Shown here: piece after piece, positions 50,710 through 60,522 of the stretch
Layout of the letters: every line of letters begins with the position of its first letter
How positions within the stretch are numbered: the first letter of the stretch is position 1
Assembly: GCF_009689585.1 (NCBI RefSeq)
Contig: NZ_AP018694.1
Coordinates: 4,765,501 to 4,829,500 of the forward strand
Source: Aquipluma nitroreducens
GTDB lineage: Bacteria; Bacteroidota; Bacteroidia; Bacteroidales; Prolixibacteraceae
Reading direction: 5' to 3'
DNA: 64,000 bases
The notes under the pieces: generated by a model
Told to the model about the DNA's origin: nothing
Seen by the model: only the letters and a program-made list of their open reading frames with translations
Databases searched by the model: none
Translations under genes and position numbers: made by a program

Positions 50710-53022
50710 ATGATAACACACAATTTAGGCTATCCGCGTATTGGTGATAACAGGGAACTTAAAAAAGCGGTTGAAGGATATTGGTCGGAGAGAATCAGTT
50801 ATGAACAGCTCATAGAGATTAGTTCGGCAATAAAGCAGAAAAACTGGCTGATGCAAAAGGAATTGGGCATTGATTTGATCCCGTCCAACGATTTCTCGCT
50901 TTATGACCATGTATTGGATTTAGCGTTTGCACTTAGCGCAATTCCTGATCGTTATTCACAACTTCTCCGTAATTCTGATAAATTGAAACTGGATCTTTAC
51001 TTTGCAATGGCGAGAGGTTGTCAGGATGGAGTAGCAGATATTACGGCCATGGAAATGACCAAATGGTTCGATACCAACTACCATTACATTGTTCCTGAAT
51101 TTTACAAAAATCAAAAGTTCTGGTTGTCGAATTTCAAATTTATTGATGAATTTCAGGAAGCGAAGAAATTGGGTATAATTACAAAACCTGTTATTCTGGG
51201 ACCAGTTTCATTTTTACTGCTTGGCAAAGAAAAAGAGGAAGGGTTCGATCGGATTGATTTATTGGGGAACCTCCTTGAGGCCTATTTCGAAATGATTTCA
51301 CTGCTGGTGGATAATGGTGTGGAATGGATACAATTTGATGAGCCTTTTTTGGCGTTGGATTTAACAACGGAACAAAAGGGTGCCTTCAAGATTGCATATT
51401 CACGAATTAGGAAAAATTTTCCTACCGTCAAACTTTTACTCTCTGTCTATTTTGGAGGATTGTCTGATAATGTGGAGTTGGTTGCCGGCTTGCCAGTGGA
51501 TGCCATCCATCTTGATCTGGTGAGAGATCCGGCACAACTTGAAATCATGATGAATCTGGTTTCCGACGAAAAGAAATTATCGCTTGGGTTGGTGGACGGC
51601 CGAAACATCTGGAAAAATAATTACGAAAATTCGTTGAAACTAATCAGCAGGACCATCGAAAAAATTGGATTAGAAAGGGTGATGCTTGCACCTTCATGCT
51701 CGTTGATACACGTACCCTGTGATCTGGAATTGGAGACCAACGAAGAAGTTTTATCGGCTGAAATTAAACAATGGCTTGCTTTTGCGAAGCAAAAAGTGGA
51801 AGAGGTCGTGGTTCTAAAGCAATTGTCGATATACAAAGGAGATATATCATCCATACAACTTTTTAAAGAGAACCAGGAAGCCATCCAAAGCAGAAAAATA
51901 TCGAGTTTGATTCACAATGACCTGGTTAAAGAGCGCATTGACTTCATCGAACAATTTGAAGAAATGAAAAGGCTGCCCTTTTCACTTCGGAAGAAAGTAC
52001 AGCAGAAGCGACTGGAGTTGCCAGCCTTTCCAACCACAACAATCGGTTCGTTTCCGCAAACTGCGGATGTAAGAAGCTGGAGGGCAAAGTTGAAAAAGAG
52101 AGAACTTTCAAGCGAAGAATATAATCAGCTCATTCAGAATGAAATTGAAAATGCAATCCGCTGGCAGGAGGAAATTGGCCTGGATGTGTTGGTCCACGGT
52201 GAATTTGAGCGAAACGATATGGTTGAATATTTTGGAGAGATGCTGGATGGTTTTGTCTTTACCAGCAATGGTTGGGTTCAGAGTTATGGATCGCGTTGCG
52301 TAAAACCTCCTATTATTTTTGGTGATGTTCAGCGACCAAACCCGATGACCGTTAATTGGATTACCTACGCACAATCGCTTACTTCGAAGCCTGTTAAAGG
52401 AATGTTGACCGGGCCGGTTACTATTTTGAAATGGTCGTTTGTCAGGGATGATCAGCCTCTTTCTGTTACATGCAACCAAATTGCATTGGCGATCAGGGAC
52501 GAAGTTCTTGATTTGGAAAAAAATCATATCAGCGTTATTCAGATTGACGAACCGGCACTCCGAGAAGGATTGCCGCTTCAGAAAAGCGATTGGAAAACGT
52601 ATCTCGATTGGGCTGTAAATGCCTTTCGGCTTTCTTATGCAGGAGTTAAGGACCAGACCCAAATCCATACACACATGTGTTATTCCGAGTTTAATGATAT
52701 CATTGACAGCATAACTGCCCTGGATGCCGATGTGATTACCATTGAATGCTCGAGGTCGCAAATGGAACTTCTGGATGTTTTTGGTGAATATAAATATCCA
52801 AATGATATAGGTCCTGGCGTGTATGATATTCATTCTCCTCGAGTTCCCTCAGATACAGAAATGGTTGGTCTGCTAAAGAAAGCAATGGCCGTTATTCCAA
52901 AGGAAAATATTTGGGTAAATCCGGATTGCGGGTTAAAAACCCGAAAGTGGGAAGAAACCAAAGAAGCAATTAAGAAAATGGTAAATGCGACCAAAACCAT
53001 TCGGGAAAGTGTACAGGTATAA
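50710..53022 (+). CDS. metE: Cobalamin-independent methionine synthase
   Basis: MetE transfers a methyl group from methyltetrahydrofolate polyglutamate to homocysteine without B12. The 770-residue protein has the N-terminal barrel (NLGYPRIGDNRELKKAVEGY) and the catalytic C-terminal barrel with TTTIGSFPQTADVRSWRAKL. The zinc ligands H655 and C657 (THMCYSEF), E679 and C740 (NPDCGLKTRKWEET) follow exactly the spacing of the E. coli enzyme. No S-box or cobalamin riboswitch could fit in the short upstream region. The gene is divergent from ric over a perfect inverted repeat. Confidence 0.97.
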   Translation: MITHNLGYPRIGDNRELKKAVEGYWSERISYEQLIEISSAIKQKNWLMQKELGIDLIPSNDFSLYDHVLDLAFALSAIPDRYSQLLRNSDKLKLDLYFAMARGCQDGVADITAMEMTKWFDTNYHYIVPEFYKNQKFWLSNFKFIDEFQEAKKLGIITKPVILGPVSFLLLGKEKEEGFDRIDLLGNLLEAYFEMISLLVDNGVEWIQFDEPFLALDLTTEQKGAFKIAYSRIRKNFPTVKLLLSVYFGGLSDNVELVAGLPVDAIHLDLVRDPAQLEIMMNLVSDEKKLSLGLVDGRNIWKNNYENSLKLISRTIEKIGLERVMLAPSCSLIHVPCDLELETNEEVLSAEIKQWLAFAKQKVEEVVVLKQLSIYKGDISSIQLFKENQEAIQSRKISSLIHNDLVKERIDFIEQFEEMKRLPFSLRKKVQQKRLELPAFPTTTIGSFPQTADVRSWRAKLKKRELSSEEYNQLIQNEIENAIRWQEEIGLDVLVHGEFERNDMVEYFGEMLDGFVFTSNGWVQSYGSRCVKPPIIFGDVQRPNPMTVNWITYAQSLTSKPVKGMLTGPVTILKWSFVRDDQPLSVTCNQIALAIRDEVLDLEKNHISVIQIDEPALREGLPLQKSDWKTYLDWAVNAFRLSYAGVKDQTQIHTHMCYSEFNDIIDSITALDADVITIECSRSQMELLDVFGEYKYPNDIGPGVYDIHSPRVPSDTEMVGLLKKAMAVIPKENIWVNPDCGLKTRKWEETKEAIKKMVNATKTIRESVQV

Positions 53023-53155
53023 AGGCTCTTTGGGTTGTTCTCCGGTGAAATTCGGGTAACAACTTTCGTTTCCGGTTGTTTTATAGAAAAACTTCAGAAT
53101 AAATGCTGAGTGCCCCGACAGGATAGAGTAAAAAACAGATAAAACCTAAACCGTG

Positions 53156-54478
53156 ATGGATGATTTTCTTGCCGCGAGGCTACAAATGACTGTTTCTTTT
53201 GTGTTTCACATTGTATTTGCCTGTATCGGGATGACGATGCCCTGGCTGATGTTTGTAGCCGAATTAAAATGGATAAAAACAGGAAGTAAAGTATATCTGG
53301 ACCTGTCGAAGGCATGGGCTCGGGGAGTCGCTATTTTCTTTGCCGTCGGTGCAGTTTCGGGCACTGTTTTGTCGTTCGAGCTTGGACTGCTTTGGCCAAA
53401 ATTTATGGAACATGCCGGAGCCATTATTGGGATGCCTTTTAGCTGGGAGGGAACGGCTTTCTTTCTCGAAGCAATTGCTTTAGGGGTATTCCTTTATGGT
53501 CGGGACCGGGTTAACAAACGGGTGCATCTGTTCTCTGGTATTTTGGTTGGAATTGCAGGTGTGGTGTCGGGTATATTTGTGATAGCGGCCAATGCCTGGA
53601 TGAACAGTCCCTCCGGATTTGATTGGGTCAATGGTCAGGCAATCAATATTGATCCGGTGAAAGCGATGTTTAACAAGGCCTGGTTTCAGCAGGCACTACA
53701 CATGACCATTGCAGCCTTTGCATCCACCAGTTTTGCAGTGGCAGGAGTTCATGCCTTTATGCTGCTTCGTCACAAAGGAAATGAGTTTCATCGGGGTGCA
53801 ATACAAATTGCCCTTTTGTTTGGAGCAGTTGCAGCCATTCTACAGCCTATAAGTGGCGATATTTCAGCCAAAAATGTAGCGAAGCTTCAGCCAGCAAAAT
53901 TTGCTGCTATGGAATCTTTGTTCAAAACCTCAGAACCCGCAGCATTGGTAATTGGCGGTATTCCTGATGAAGAGAAAGAGGAAGTTAAATATGGTATTCA
54001 TATTCCGCACTTACTAAGCTTTTTGGCTCATGGAGATCCAAACGCCGAAGTTGAAGGACTGGATAAAACCAGTAAGGAAAACTGGCCTCCGGTTGCCATT
54101 GTGCATTTTGCTTTTCAAATCATGATATTTATGGGCGTACTGATGATGGGAACGGGTATTTTGTTCCTGATTTTCAATTTTAAATGGAAGGAGAATCTGA
54201 ATAAACGTTGGTGGCTTAAATTGTTGGTTTGGCTCACTCCGGTTGGATTTATTGCAGTGGAAGCGGGTTGGATTGTAACGGAAGTTGGCCGTCAACCCTG
54301 GATTATTTACGGAATCATGAAGACCAAAGATGCGGTGACACCGATGCCGGGTGTGCAGTATCCGTTTTTCCTGATCACACTGATTTACCTGGCGCTTACG
54401 TTCCTGGTTTTTATACTGATGCGTCGTCAAATTACGGCTGTCCATACAAATCCTCAAAATATAAATAGTCATGACTGA
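53156..54478 (+). CDS. cydA: Cytochrome bd-type quinol oxidase subunit I
   Basis: The 440-residue protein (start ATG 53156, after GTG at 53153) has the CydA pattern: DDFLAARLQMTVSFVFHIVF, with a haem His at residue 18, then PWLMFVAE and FAVGAVSGTVLSFELGLLWP. GMPFSWEGTAFFLEAIALGV and QALHMTIAAFASTSFAVAGV follow. It binds the quinol and the b/d haems. The Q-loop is short, as in CIO-type oxidases. bd oxidases keep working in the presence of NO and at low oxygen. It overlaps cydB by eight bases. Confidence 0.95.
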   Translation: MDDFLAARLQMTVSFVFHIVFACIGMTMPWLMFVAELKWIKTGSKVYLDLSKAWARGVAIFFAVGAVSGTVLSFELGLLWPKFMEHAGAIIGMPFSWEGTAFFLEAIALGVFLYGRDRVNKRVHLFSGILVGIAGVVSGIFVIAANAWMNSPSGFDWVNGQAINIDPVKAMFNKAWFQQALHMTIAAFASTSFAVAGVHAFMLLRHKGNEFHRGAIQIALLFGAVAAILQPISGDISAKNVAKLQPAKFAAMESLFKTSEPAALVIGGIPDEEKEEVKYGIHIPHLLSFLAHGDPNAEVEGLDKTSKENWPPVAIVHFAFQIMIFMGVLMMGTGILFLIFNFKWKENLNKRWWLKLLVWLTPVGFIAVEAGWIVTEVGRQPWIIYGIMKTKDAVTPMPGVQYPFFLITLIYLALTFLVFILMRRQITAVHTNPQNINSHD

Positions 54479-55475
54479 CCTCGTTATCATTGTTTTAGGC
54501 ATTGCCGTTTTGTTTTACGTGCTACTTGGCGGTGCCGATTTTGGTGCCGGAATTGTAGAATTGGTTACCGGGAAGAGAGGCATTGATACAATTTCGAAAG
54601 CGATTGCTCCGGTCTGGGAAGCAAATCACATCTGGCTCATTTTGGTGGTTGTGATTTTGTTTAATGGATTTCCGCTTGTATATACCACCCTTACGACTTA
54701 TTTACATATACCTCTGTTTATTATTCTACTTGGAATTATTTTCCGAGGAACGGCTTTTACTTTTCGGTATTACGACACCGTTGAGGAAAATATGCACAAA
54801 TATTACACGCAATTATTCCGGATATCGAGTTTGTTGACTCCTTTCTTTCTGGGCGTGACGCTAGGAGCTATTATGTTGGGGAAAATTCCGGCGCAGGTTG
54901 ACGGAACCTTTTATGCAATTTTTATCGCACCCTGGTTAAATCTGTTTTCGTTTACAACCGGTATTTTTCTGACCCTTTTGTTTGGCTGCCTGGCAGCTAT
55001 TTATCTGCTGGGTGAAGCCCGGGATGACGAATCGTTTCAGACATTTGCCAAAGCATCGCGCACCTTTTTTGTTCTGTTGGTAACTTCGGGGTTGAGTGTT
55101 TTTCTGGTGTCAGAAATGTACGAATTGAATTTCTTCAGCAGATTTCTTCACTCTCCGGTAGCGATGGGATGTGTGCTCATAGCTACCGTAATTATCCCTT
55201 TTTTATGGGTCGGGATACGACACCGGAATAATTTGCGGACAAGGTTTCTTGCTGGCGTGCAAACAGCTTGCATCTTAACCGGGTGGTTTGCCATTCAATT
55301 TCCGGTCATGATTTACCTGGCCGATGGAACAGCCCTGACGATACAGAATAGTCAGGCTCCCGAAAGAACTATGTCTTTATTGGTGTATGCCCTAATTGCA
55401 GGTATATTGCTCATATTTCCTGCGTTTGCCTATCTGTTTAAGGTATTCAAGTTCAGTCAAAATAAACAGAACTAA
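54471..55475 (+). CDS. cydB: Cytochrome bd-type quinol oxidase subunit II
   Basis: The 334-residue protein has about eight membrane helices and the CydB motifs YVLLGGADFGAGIVEL, VWEANHIWLILVVVILFNGF and FRGTAFTFRYYD. It pairs with CydA to form the oxidase core. The ATG overlaps the cydA stop (ATGACTGA arrangement), so translation is coupled. Length fits the short CIO-like form. Confidence 0.95.
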   Translation: MTDLVIIVLGIAVLFYVLLGGADFGAGIVELVTGKRGIDTISKAIAPVWEANHIWLILVVVILFNGFPLVYTTLTTYLHIPLFIILLGIIFRGTAFTFRYYDTVEENMHKYYTQLFRISSLLTPFFLGVTLGAIMLGKIPAQVDGTFYAIFIAPWLNLFSFTTGIFLTLLFGCLAAIYLLGEARDDESFQTFAKASRTFFVLLVTSGLSVFLVSEMYELNFFSRFLHSPVAMGCVLIATVIIPFLWVGIRHRNNLRTRFLAGVQTACILTGWFAIQFPVMIYLADGTALTIQNSQAPERTMSLLVYALIAGILLIFPAFAYLFKVFKFSQNKQN

Positions 55476-55509
55476 CGGAAGAATTTTTAAAATTTAGAAT
55501 GGTCGTATC

Positions 55510-55716
55510 ATGGAAAACATGGAAAAAAATAAATCAAAGATCTTAGAGGCAGCTATTAAGTCAAAACCTGAAGTTGATGAAACTGAGTTTATGAAGGAAC
55601 AGGACGTAAATATGAAAATAGCTGTCAAATTCTATCAGGAACAAACACGTCCTTATTTTTCTTCGCCATGTATGCTTTCAGAAATGGAGGATCAAGAAGA
55701 TACGTTTAACTTCTAA
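55510..55716 (+). CDS. Small acidic hypothetical protein after cydB
   Basis: The 68-residue protein (MENMEKNKSKILEAAIKSKP then EFMKEQDVNMKIAVKFYQEQ) is acidic, has no membrane helix or known motif, and ends in SEMEDQEDTFNF. It starts 34 bases after cydB in a region of otherwise non-coding AT-rich DNA. It is not CydX-like, since CydX is a membrane peptide. Codon pattern and length make it a plausible gene, but not a certain one. Confidence 0.5.
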   Translation: MENMEKNKSKILEAAIKSKPEVDETEFMKEQDVNMKIAVKFYQEQTRPYFSSPCMLSEMEDQEDTFNF

Positions 55717-56373
55717 TTATTGAGTTCAATCCGATCGTCCAAACATGAACGAATGCCTCCAGACCTCAAAGGTACAAAGTGCTACTAAACAATAGTAAGT
55801 TATTTCGAATAAGTTGGATTGATTAATGTTCGGGTGCCATAAAATAGTTTTCGAAGTAGACCTAGATGTATTTTTGAGTTGTTTGGTGTTTTTATTTATT
55901 GGAGCAATTTGAAATCATATTTCAGAACAAGCTGAAAAATCTAATGGGGTTATATTTATTTTTGGTATAATATCATTATAAGTTATTGTATAATATTGGT
56001 ATTGTCTTTATATCGAAATTAAAGTTTTGAGGCATAAAAAACTGAACTAGCACGTTAGTCGTTGTAATGATTCGACAATCTCAGCGACTGCAATTCCGAA
56101 ACAAGCCTTGACTTTTCCGAAATGCTTAAATAACGCCAGGGAGAAATTGTAGGAGACAGGAACTTTCTATACAGTATATTGAATTTCTATGAATTGGCAA
56201 AAGAAAAACCCCGAAACCAGAACGATTTCGGGGAATGGTATTATAGATTACCATTTTGGCTGCAACCTTTTTTGTAAGGGACAGTAGAGCAGCACAACTG
56301 CCCCTTTGGATGCTTTGCTATGATTGAAAATATTTTTTCATCAGAACATGAGCACTATTATTAATCAAACAAG
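55717..56373. other. Intergenic region with a terminator and no recognised gene
   Basis: About 650 bases are AT-rich and show no open frame of convincing length. I see no tRNA cloverleaf or repeat array. The only clear element is the hairpin at 56209-56233, described separately. It may also contain the start of small RNAs, but nothing supports that. Confidence 0.5.
56202..56233 (-). terminator. Rho-independent terminator of the leftward lipoprotein gene
   Basis: CCCCGAAA at 56209-56216 and TTTCGGGG at 56226-56233 form an eight-base perfect stem with a nine-base loop. On the minus strand it is followed by a T-rich run. It lies 141 bases downstream of the lipoprotein gene at 56374-57219, on the correct side for that strand. 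Confidence 0.85.
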
Positions 56374-57219
56374 TTACCTAATGTTTCCATTTAAATGAGA
56401 CTCATTTTTACTTTCTATAATTACCCAGTTTCTGCCTTTTTTCTGGAGGATGGTCATCCCAAATTGTGAACCTACACTAAAGTCAATTTTCGCTTTTGTA
56501 ATCGACTTATTGAAAAGGATTCTATTTACATACGGGTATGTTTCAAAGTGCCAAAAGTTCTCTTTTTGCCCGATATGCACCGGGATATAGCCTTTCAATA
56601 GCTCATATTTTGTTTGCGTTTCATCCAGAATTCCTTGAAATTTTCCTTTTTCTTCTATTGTCCGTAGGCTCGCGTATCCCAAAAAATTAATAAATGATTC
56701 TTCATATTCGTCCGTTTGATAAAGAATATTTATGCCCTCTGAAGTAAGTGGTGGTCTAAAATTACTGAGTAGACTTTTTCTTGATTTAATCCAATCGATC
56801 TTATTAATTTTATTTGAATTAAGTATGGAATAAAGGATTTTATTTTGAACCAATATATATTTGCAATTCGAATTCAGGTTATTGTCAAATTCCCAAATAC
56901 CAAGTCTGTGAATATCATTTGGTTTGTAAAACGAATTGAACACCTCAAAAATGGCTGCTATAGTGTCATTCTGGTTTATGAATTCAACTGTATTTGGAGT
57001 TACAGTTTTTTGCCATTCAGCAAAAATATTTTCTATCAGGATAGGTTCCTTCTTATAAAAAGCAAATTCCAAATCTTCCGTGATTTGTTCAGCTGAATGT
57101 ACTGGTTTGTAGCTATCTTCAACTTTCTTTGAATTTGATTCTTTCGGTGCAGGGCCGCAAGAAATAATTCCTAAGAAAATGATGATAAGAAATGATTTAA
57201 TTACCGCGTTCATTCTCAT
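56374..57219 (-). CDS. Secreted lipoprotein of unknown function
   Basis: The 281-residue protein has a lipoprotein signal (FLIIIFLGIISCGPAPK, Cys at about residue 21) and no further membrane segment. The rest is mixed alpha/beta and rich in Asn, Lys and Ile, for example ENIFAEWQKTVTPNTVEFIN and GYIPVHIGQKENFWHFETYP. I recognise no domain. A terminator lies downstream, so it is probably the last gene transcribed leftward here. Confidence 0.65.
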   Translation of the reverse strand: MRMNAVIKSFLIIIFLGIISCGPAPKESNSKKVEDSYKPVHSAEQITEDLEFAFYKKEPILIENIFAEWQKTVTPNTVEFINQNDTIAAIFEVFNSFYKPNDIHRLGIWEFDNNLNSNCKYILVQNKILYSILNSNKINKIDWIKSRKSLLSNFRPPLTSEGINILYQTDEYEESFINFLGYASLRTIEEKGKFQGILDETQTKYELLKGYIPVHIGQKENFWHFETYPYVNRILFNKSITKAKIDFSVGSQFGMTILQKKGRNWVIIESKNESHLNGNIR

Positions 57220-57305
57220 ATGTTTTTTTAGGGATCAATCATAACCCCTAGTTTCTATTATATTCTTTAAATCAATCAAGTCTCAAAAATTATATTTAGC
57301 ATATT

Positions 57306-58178
57306 TTAATATCTCTGAAGCATCTTGAAGAGTTCGTCCAGTTTTGGAGAAAGGATAATTTCAGTTCTTCGGTTTTTTACTCTTCCTTCCAGATCATCGT
57401 TGGTGGCAACGGGAAAATATTCACCTTTGCCTGATGCGGTTAACCGTAAAGGATTTACACTGTATTCTTCAATCAGCATTCTAACAATACTTGTAGCTCT
57501 CGCGACGCTCAAATCCCAATTGTCTTTATAAATGTTTGTTTTGATAGGAACATTATCCGTGTGGCCCTCTATTGCGATATCAATGTCGTTATTTTTATTC
57601 AAGACCTCTGTAAGTTTTTTTATGGCCTGTTTCCCTTTATCTTCAACTGCTGCACTCCCTGATTTAAAAAGAAGTTTGTCTGTCATGGAGACGTAAACTT
57701 TTCCGTTTTTCATTTCCACTGAAAGTTCATCAGCCTTGAATCCTAAAAGAGCGTCTTTTACAATTTTATTCAATGTTTTGGTAATGGAATCCTGTCTGGA
57801 AACAATGGCTTCCATTTCTTTCAGTCGTTGTTCTCGCTCCTGAAGCATGTTTTCCTTCAATTCCAATTCGTTTGATTTAGCCTTTAAATCCTTATTAAGT
57901 TGTGCCATTTGCGAATCGGATTTGTTTGACAGATCATTGTATTCTCCCTTCAGATCTGAATATTCCTTTCGAATTTTTCTCATTTCTATTCCCAGATCAG
58001 TGGTGTCTTTTTTCAATTGCTGGGCTTCGGTATAGAGGCTATTCCGGTCTTTAAGCATTGCTTTATATCTTTTGGACTGAAAAAACTCATCAACTTTTGT
58101 GCCCAGTTTGCTATTTGTATTACACGATAAAAGACTAATGACAAATACAATACATATAAAAGAATTTAAGATTTTCAT
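57306..58178 (-). CDS. OmpA-domain lipoprotein with long coiled coil
   Basis: The 290-residue protein has a lipoprotein signal (IVFVISLLSCNTNSK). A coiled-coil of about 100 residues follows (DSQMAQLNKDLKAKSNELEL, and EQRLKEMEAIVSRQDSITKT). The C-terminal OmpA peptidoglycan-binding domain has LLFKSGSAAVEDKGKQ, IDIAIEGHTDNVP and GKGEYFPVATNDDLEGRVKN. It should tether the outer membrane to peptidoglycan. A similar coiled-coil protein without OmpA lies upstream at 58321. Confidence 0.9.
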   Translation of the reverse strand: MKILNSFICIVFVISLLSCNTNSKLGTKVDEFFQSKRYKAMLKDRNSLYTEAQQLKKDTTDLGIEMRKIRKEYSDLKGEYNDLSNKSDSQMAQLNKDLKAKSNELELKENMLQEREQRLKEMEAIVSRQDSITKTLNKIVKDALLGFKADELSVEMKNGKVYVSMTDKLLFKSGSAAVEDKGKQAIKKLTEVLNKNNDIDIAIEGHTDNVPIKTNIYKDNWDLSVARATSIVRMLIEEYSVNPLRLTASGKGEYFPVATNDDLEGRVKNRRTEIILSPKLDELFKMLQRY

Positions 58179-58233
58179 GGTACTAATTATTTATAAAAAT
58201 GCCCTTATGACAATACTTATATCGTTCTGCCTC

Positions 58234-58269
58234 AAAAAACATCCGGGCGCCACATAAGCAACCCGGATG
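58234..58269 (-). terminator. Rho-independent terminator upstream of the OmpA-domain gene
   Basis: CATCCGGG at 58240-58247 and CCCGGATG at 58262-58269 form an eight-base perfect stem with a 14-base loop. On the minus strand it is followed by six Ts (aaaaaa at 58234-58239). It should end transcription of the coiled-coil gene at 58321-59193, separating it from the OmpA-domain gene. Confidence 0.9.
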
Positions 58270-58320
58270 AATCATAATTAATTATTGCAATTGTTGGGTA
58301 TCTTCTTTATTCAGTATTTA

Positions 58321-59193
58321 TTATCGTAGTTTTACATTGCAAGTACCAATATACTTTTCGCCATTATACATTTCTATTTGGTATAACCCAGGTTTTTGTT
58401 TCTCTTTCGGTTCGTAAGTCATTTCAATTTTTTTGGATACTTTGATTGCCCCACCATTAATATTTGCCATTAAACCTTCATCTTCATTTAAAATCCGAAA
58501 AGCAACCCCATTGTCCTTTCCTTCAGCTGTCTTACCATCAGGTTTTATTATTTTGAATGAAATATCTTCAACTATGTTTTCAGGAACCTTAAAAGACACG
58601 GTGATCTTTTTTGTGCGCTTTGCCATTACAGTAAGTTTTTCGAAATTTGGTTTGAGCCACATCTTTTTTGTTGTTTCAACCAGATAATTATCAGCAGTCA
58701 TCGAACTTAAAATTTCAAGATTTGAAGCGAGCTGCTTATTTTCCTCCTGAAGAGATGCGATCTTTTGATTCAATGCATCCTTTTCTGAATTCAATTTTCG
58801 AATTGATTCGTTCAGTGCAAGAACCTGACCTTCAAATTCCTTTTTCATTTGAATCAAGTCAGCAAGTTCTTTTTTCAACGATTTAATATTTCCATTTTCG
58901 CGGACTATTCGGCTTAATTGTGCTTCCTTTTCACTTAATTTCTTATTGGTTTCGGCCAATAAATTATTGAGTTCTGAATTCTTGCCACTGAGTGAATTAA
59001 TCTGGCTTCTGAAGGTTTCAATTTCTTTCTGAAGCGCCAATTTTTCGGATAAAATCATTTCCGATTTGAGCTTCTCATTGTTCAGGTCTTTTGTTGTTGA
59101 TTTATTGGCAGAATAAAAAAGCCCCGTTCCGATGAGTGCTGCAACCAAAATAAACGCTGCAATTACAGTAATCCTCTTTTCTCTTGTTTTCAT
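58321..59193 (-). CDS. Single-helix anchored coiled-coil protein
   Basis: The 290-residue protein has an N-terminal membrane helix (ITVIAAFILVAALIGTGLFY). A coiled-coil of about 120 residues with heptad Leu/Lys/Glu patterns follows (SQINSLSGKNSELNNLLAET). The C-terminal domain is strand-rich (KKITVSFKVPENIVEDISFK and KPGLYQIEMYNGEKYIGTCN). I do not recognise the C-terminal domain. It is probably periplasmic, or on the cytoplasmic face with a tail. It precedes the OmpA-domain gene, separated by a terminator. Confidence 0.75.
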   Translation of the reverse strand: MKTREKRITVIAAFILVAALIGTGLFYSANKSTTKDLNNEKLKSEMILSEKLALQKEIETFRSQINSLSGKNSELNNLLAETNKKLSEKEAQLSRIVRENGNIKSLKKELADLIQMKKEFEGQVLALNESIRKLNSEKDALNQKIASLQEENKQLASNLEILSSMTADNYLVETTKKMWLKPNFEKLTVMAKRTKKITVSFKVPENIVEDISFKIIKPDGKTAEGKDNGVAFRILNEDEGLMANINGGAIKVSKKIEMTYEPKEKQKPGLYQIEMYNGEKYIGTCNVKLR

Positions 59194-59346
59194 GATTTTT
59201 ATTTTTAATTATAGTTCTTTACTACAAAATAAGAATGTGATTAAAATATGAAATAGATCATTCATTAATGGAAAAACCTCCATAGAATGTTAGATGACGG
59301 AACTAATTATTGAATCAATATCATTCTTAAACTTATTTTTATGTGT

Positions 59347-60522
59347 CTAATCCGAATGTTTAATTTGTTTTGAATACGTACAACTTTTATCTGAAACTAT
59401 ACACTTCATGGAGGTTGGAATCAATAAATAGAAGGTTGATCCTTGTCCAGATATAGATTCCACCCAAATTTCTCCACCTAATAATTCAGTCAGGCCTTTT
59501 GATATTGACAGACCCAATCCGTTACCTCCATAGTTTCGACACAGAGCTCCTTCAACCTGACGAAATCGTTCAAATATTGTATCTTGATTATCTTTGGGTA
59601 TACCAATCCCAGTATCTTTTACATGGAATTGTACGAAGTTCTCCTTAGTTCTGATTCCTATCTCGATGAATCCATCTTTAGTGAATTTTAATGCATTGGC
59701 AACAAAATTAGTTAGGATCTGTTTCAATTTAGTCCTATCACTTTCTAAGAAAATTTCATTACTTGCTGATATTGAATCTACCCTTAGTTCTATTCCTTTA
59801 CCATTTGCCTTATTTGTAAATTCATTTTTAATTTCAATAATTATTTCATGTCCTGATACAATATCTTTTTTTATTTGAACTTGCCCTGCTTCAATCCTTG
59901 AAATGTCCATAATATCATTAAGAATGCTAAGTAATTGTTCTCCATTAGAACAAATCAATTGTGTAAATTTATTTCGCTGAATAAGGTCGAAGTCTGGATC
60001 TTGTAAAAGTTCGGAGAATCCAATAATGCTATTTAACGGAGTGCGTATTTCGTGACTCATATTTGCCAGAAAGGCCGATTTCAACCGATCGCTTTCTTGT
60101 GCTTTTTTATTTGCCAAAGTCAGTTCGACAATAGTTTTATTCTTTTCGGTAATATTGTCAATTATAAGTAGTCGTTCTTCGTCAGAATTCAGAACTTCAG
60201 TTAAAGTTAAATTAAATATCATATCACCCTCTCCTTCAGTGTGGTATAGAAACTCAAAATCTTTGACTGGATAGTTTCCAATTATTGCATTCTTTAGTTC
60301 TATCGGTAATTTTTTTTCATGAATCAACTCATCAATATGAATATTTAGATCCTGTTGCTGTCGAAGGTTGAAAAGTTCAAAGAAATATTGATTAGTATAT
60401 ATGGTGTCTAACTTATTGTCAATAACCATTATTCCCGAGTGGATACTGGCTAAGATATTTTCAATGTAGCCTGGTTTCTTTTCAATAGGATTCTTTCGTA
60501 ATTTTCCAATTGATTTATTCAT
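59347..60522 (-). CDS. PAS-domain sensor histidine kinase (orphan)
   Basis: The 391-residue soluble protein has a PAS-like sensor at about residues 20-125, then a HisKA domain with the phosphorylated His157 (MSHEIRTPLNSIIGFSELL). An HATPase domain follows, with N box QILTNFVANALKFTKDG, DTGIGI, FERFRQVEG and GGNGLGLSISKG. No transmembrane segments and no receiver domain are present, and no response regulator gene is adjacent. Its start codon overlaps the end of the upstream 124-residue gene, so the two are probably cotranslated. Confidence 0.93.
   Translation of the reverse strand: MNKSIGKLRKNPIEKKPGYIENILASIHSGIMVIDNKLDTIYTNQYFFELFNLRQQQDLNIHIDELIHEKKLPIELKNAIIGNYPVKDFEFLYHTEGEGDMIFNLTLTEVLNSDEERLLIIDNITEKNKTIVELTLANKKAQESDRLKSAFLANMSHEIRTPLNSIIGFSELLQDPDFDLIQRNKFTQLICSNGEQLLSILNDIMDISRIEAGQVQIKKDIVSGHEIIIEIKNEFTNKANGKGIELRVDSISASNEIFLESDRTKLKQILTNFVANALKFTKDGFIEIGIRTKENFVQFHVKDTGIGIPKDNQDTIFERFRQVEGALCRNYGGNGLGLSISKGLTELLGGEIWVESISGQGSTFYLLIPTSMKCIVSDKSCTYSKQIKHSD

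Noticed and set aside
53058-53080. AACAAC/GTTGTT hairpin after metE as terminator
   Set aside because: Only a six-base AT-rich stem and a short T run; too weak to call.
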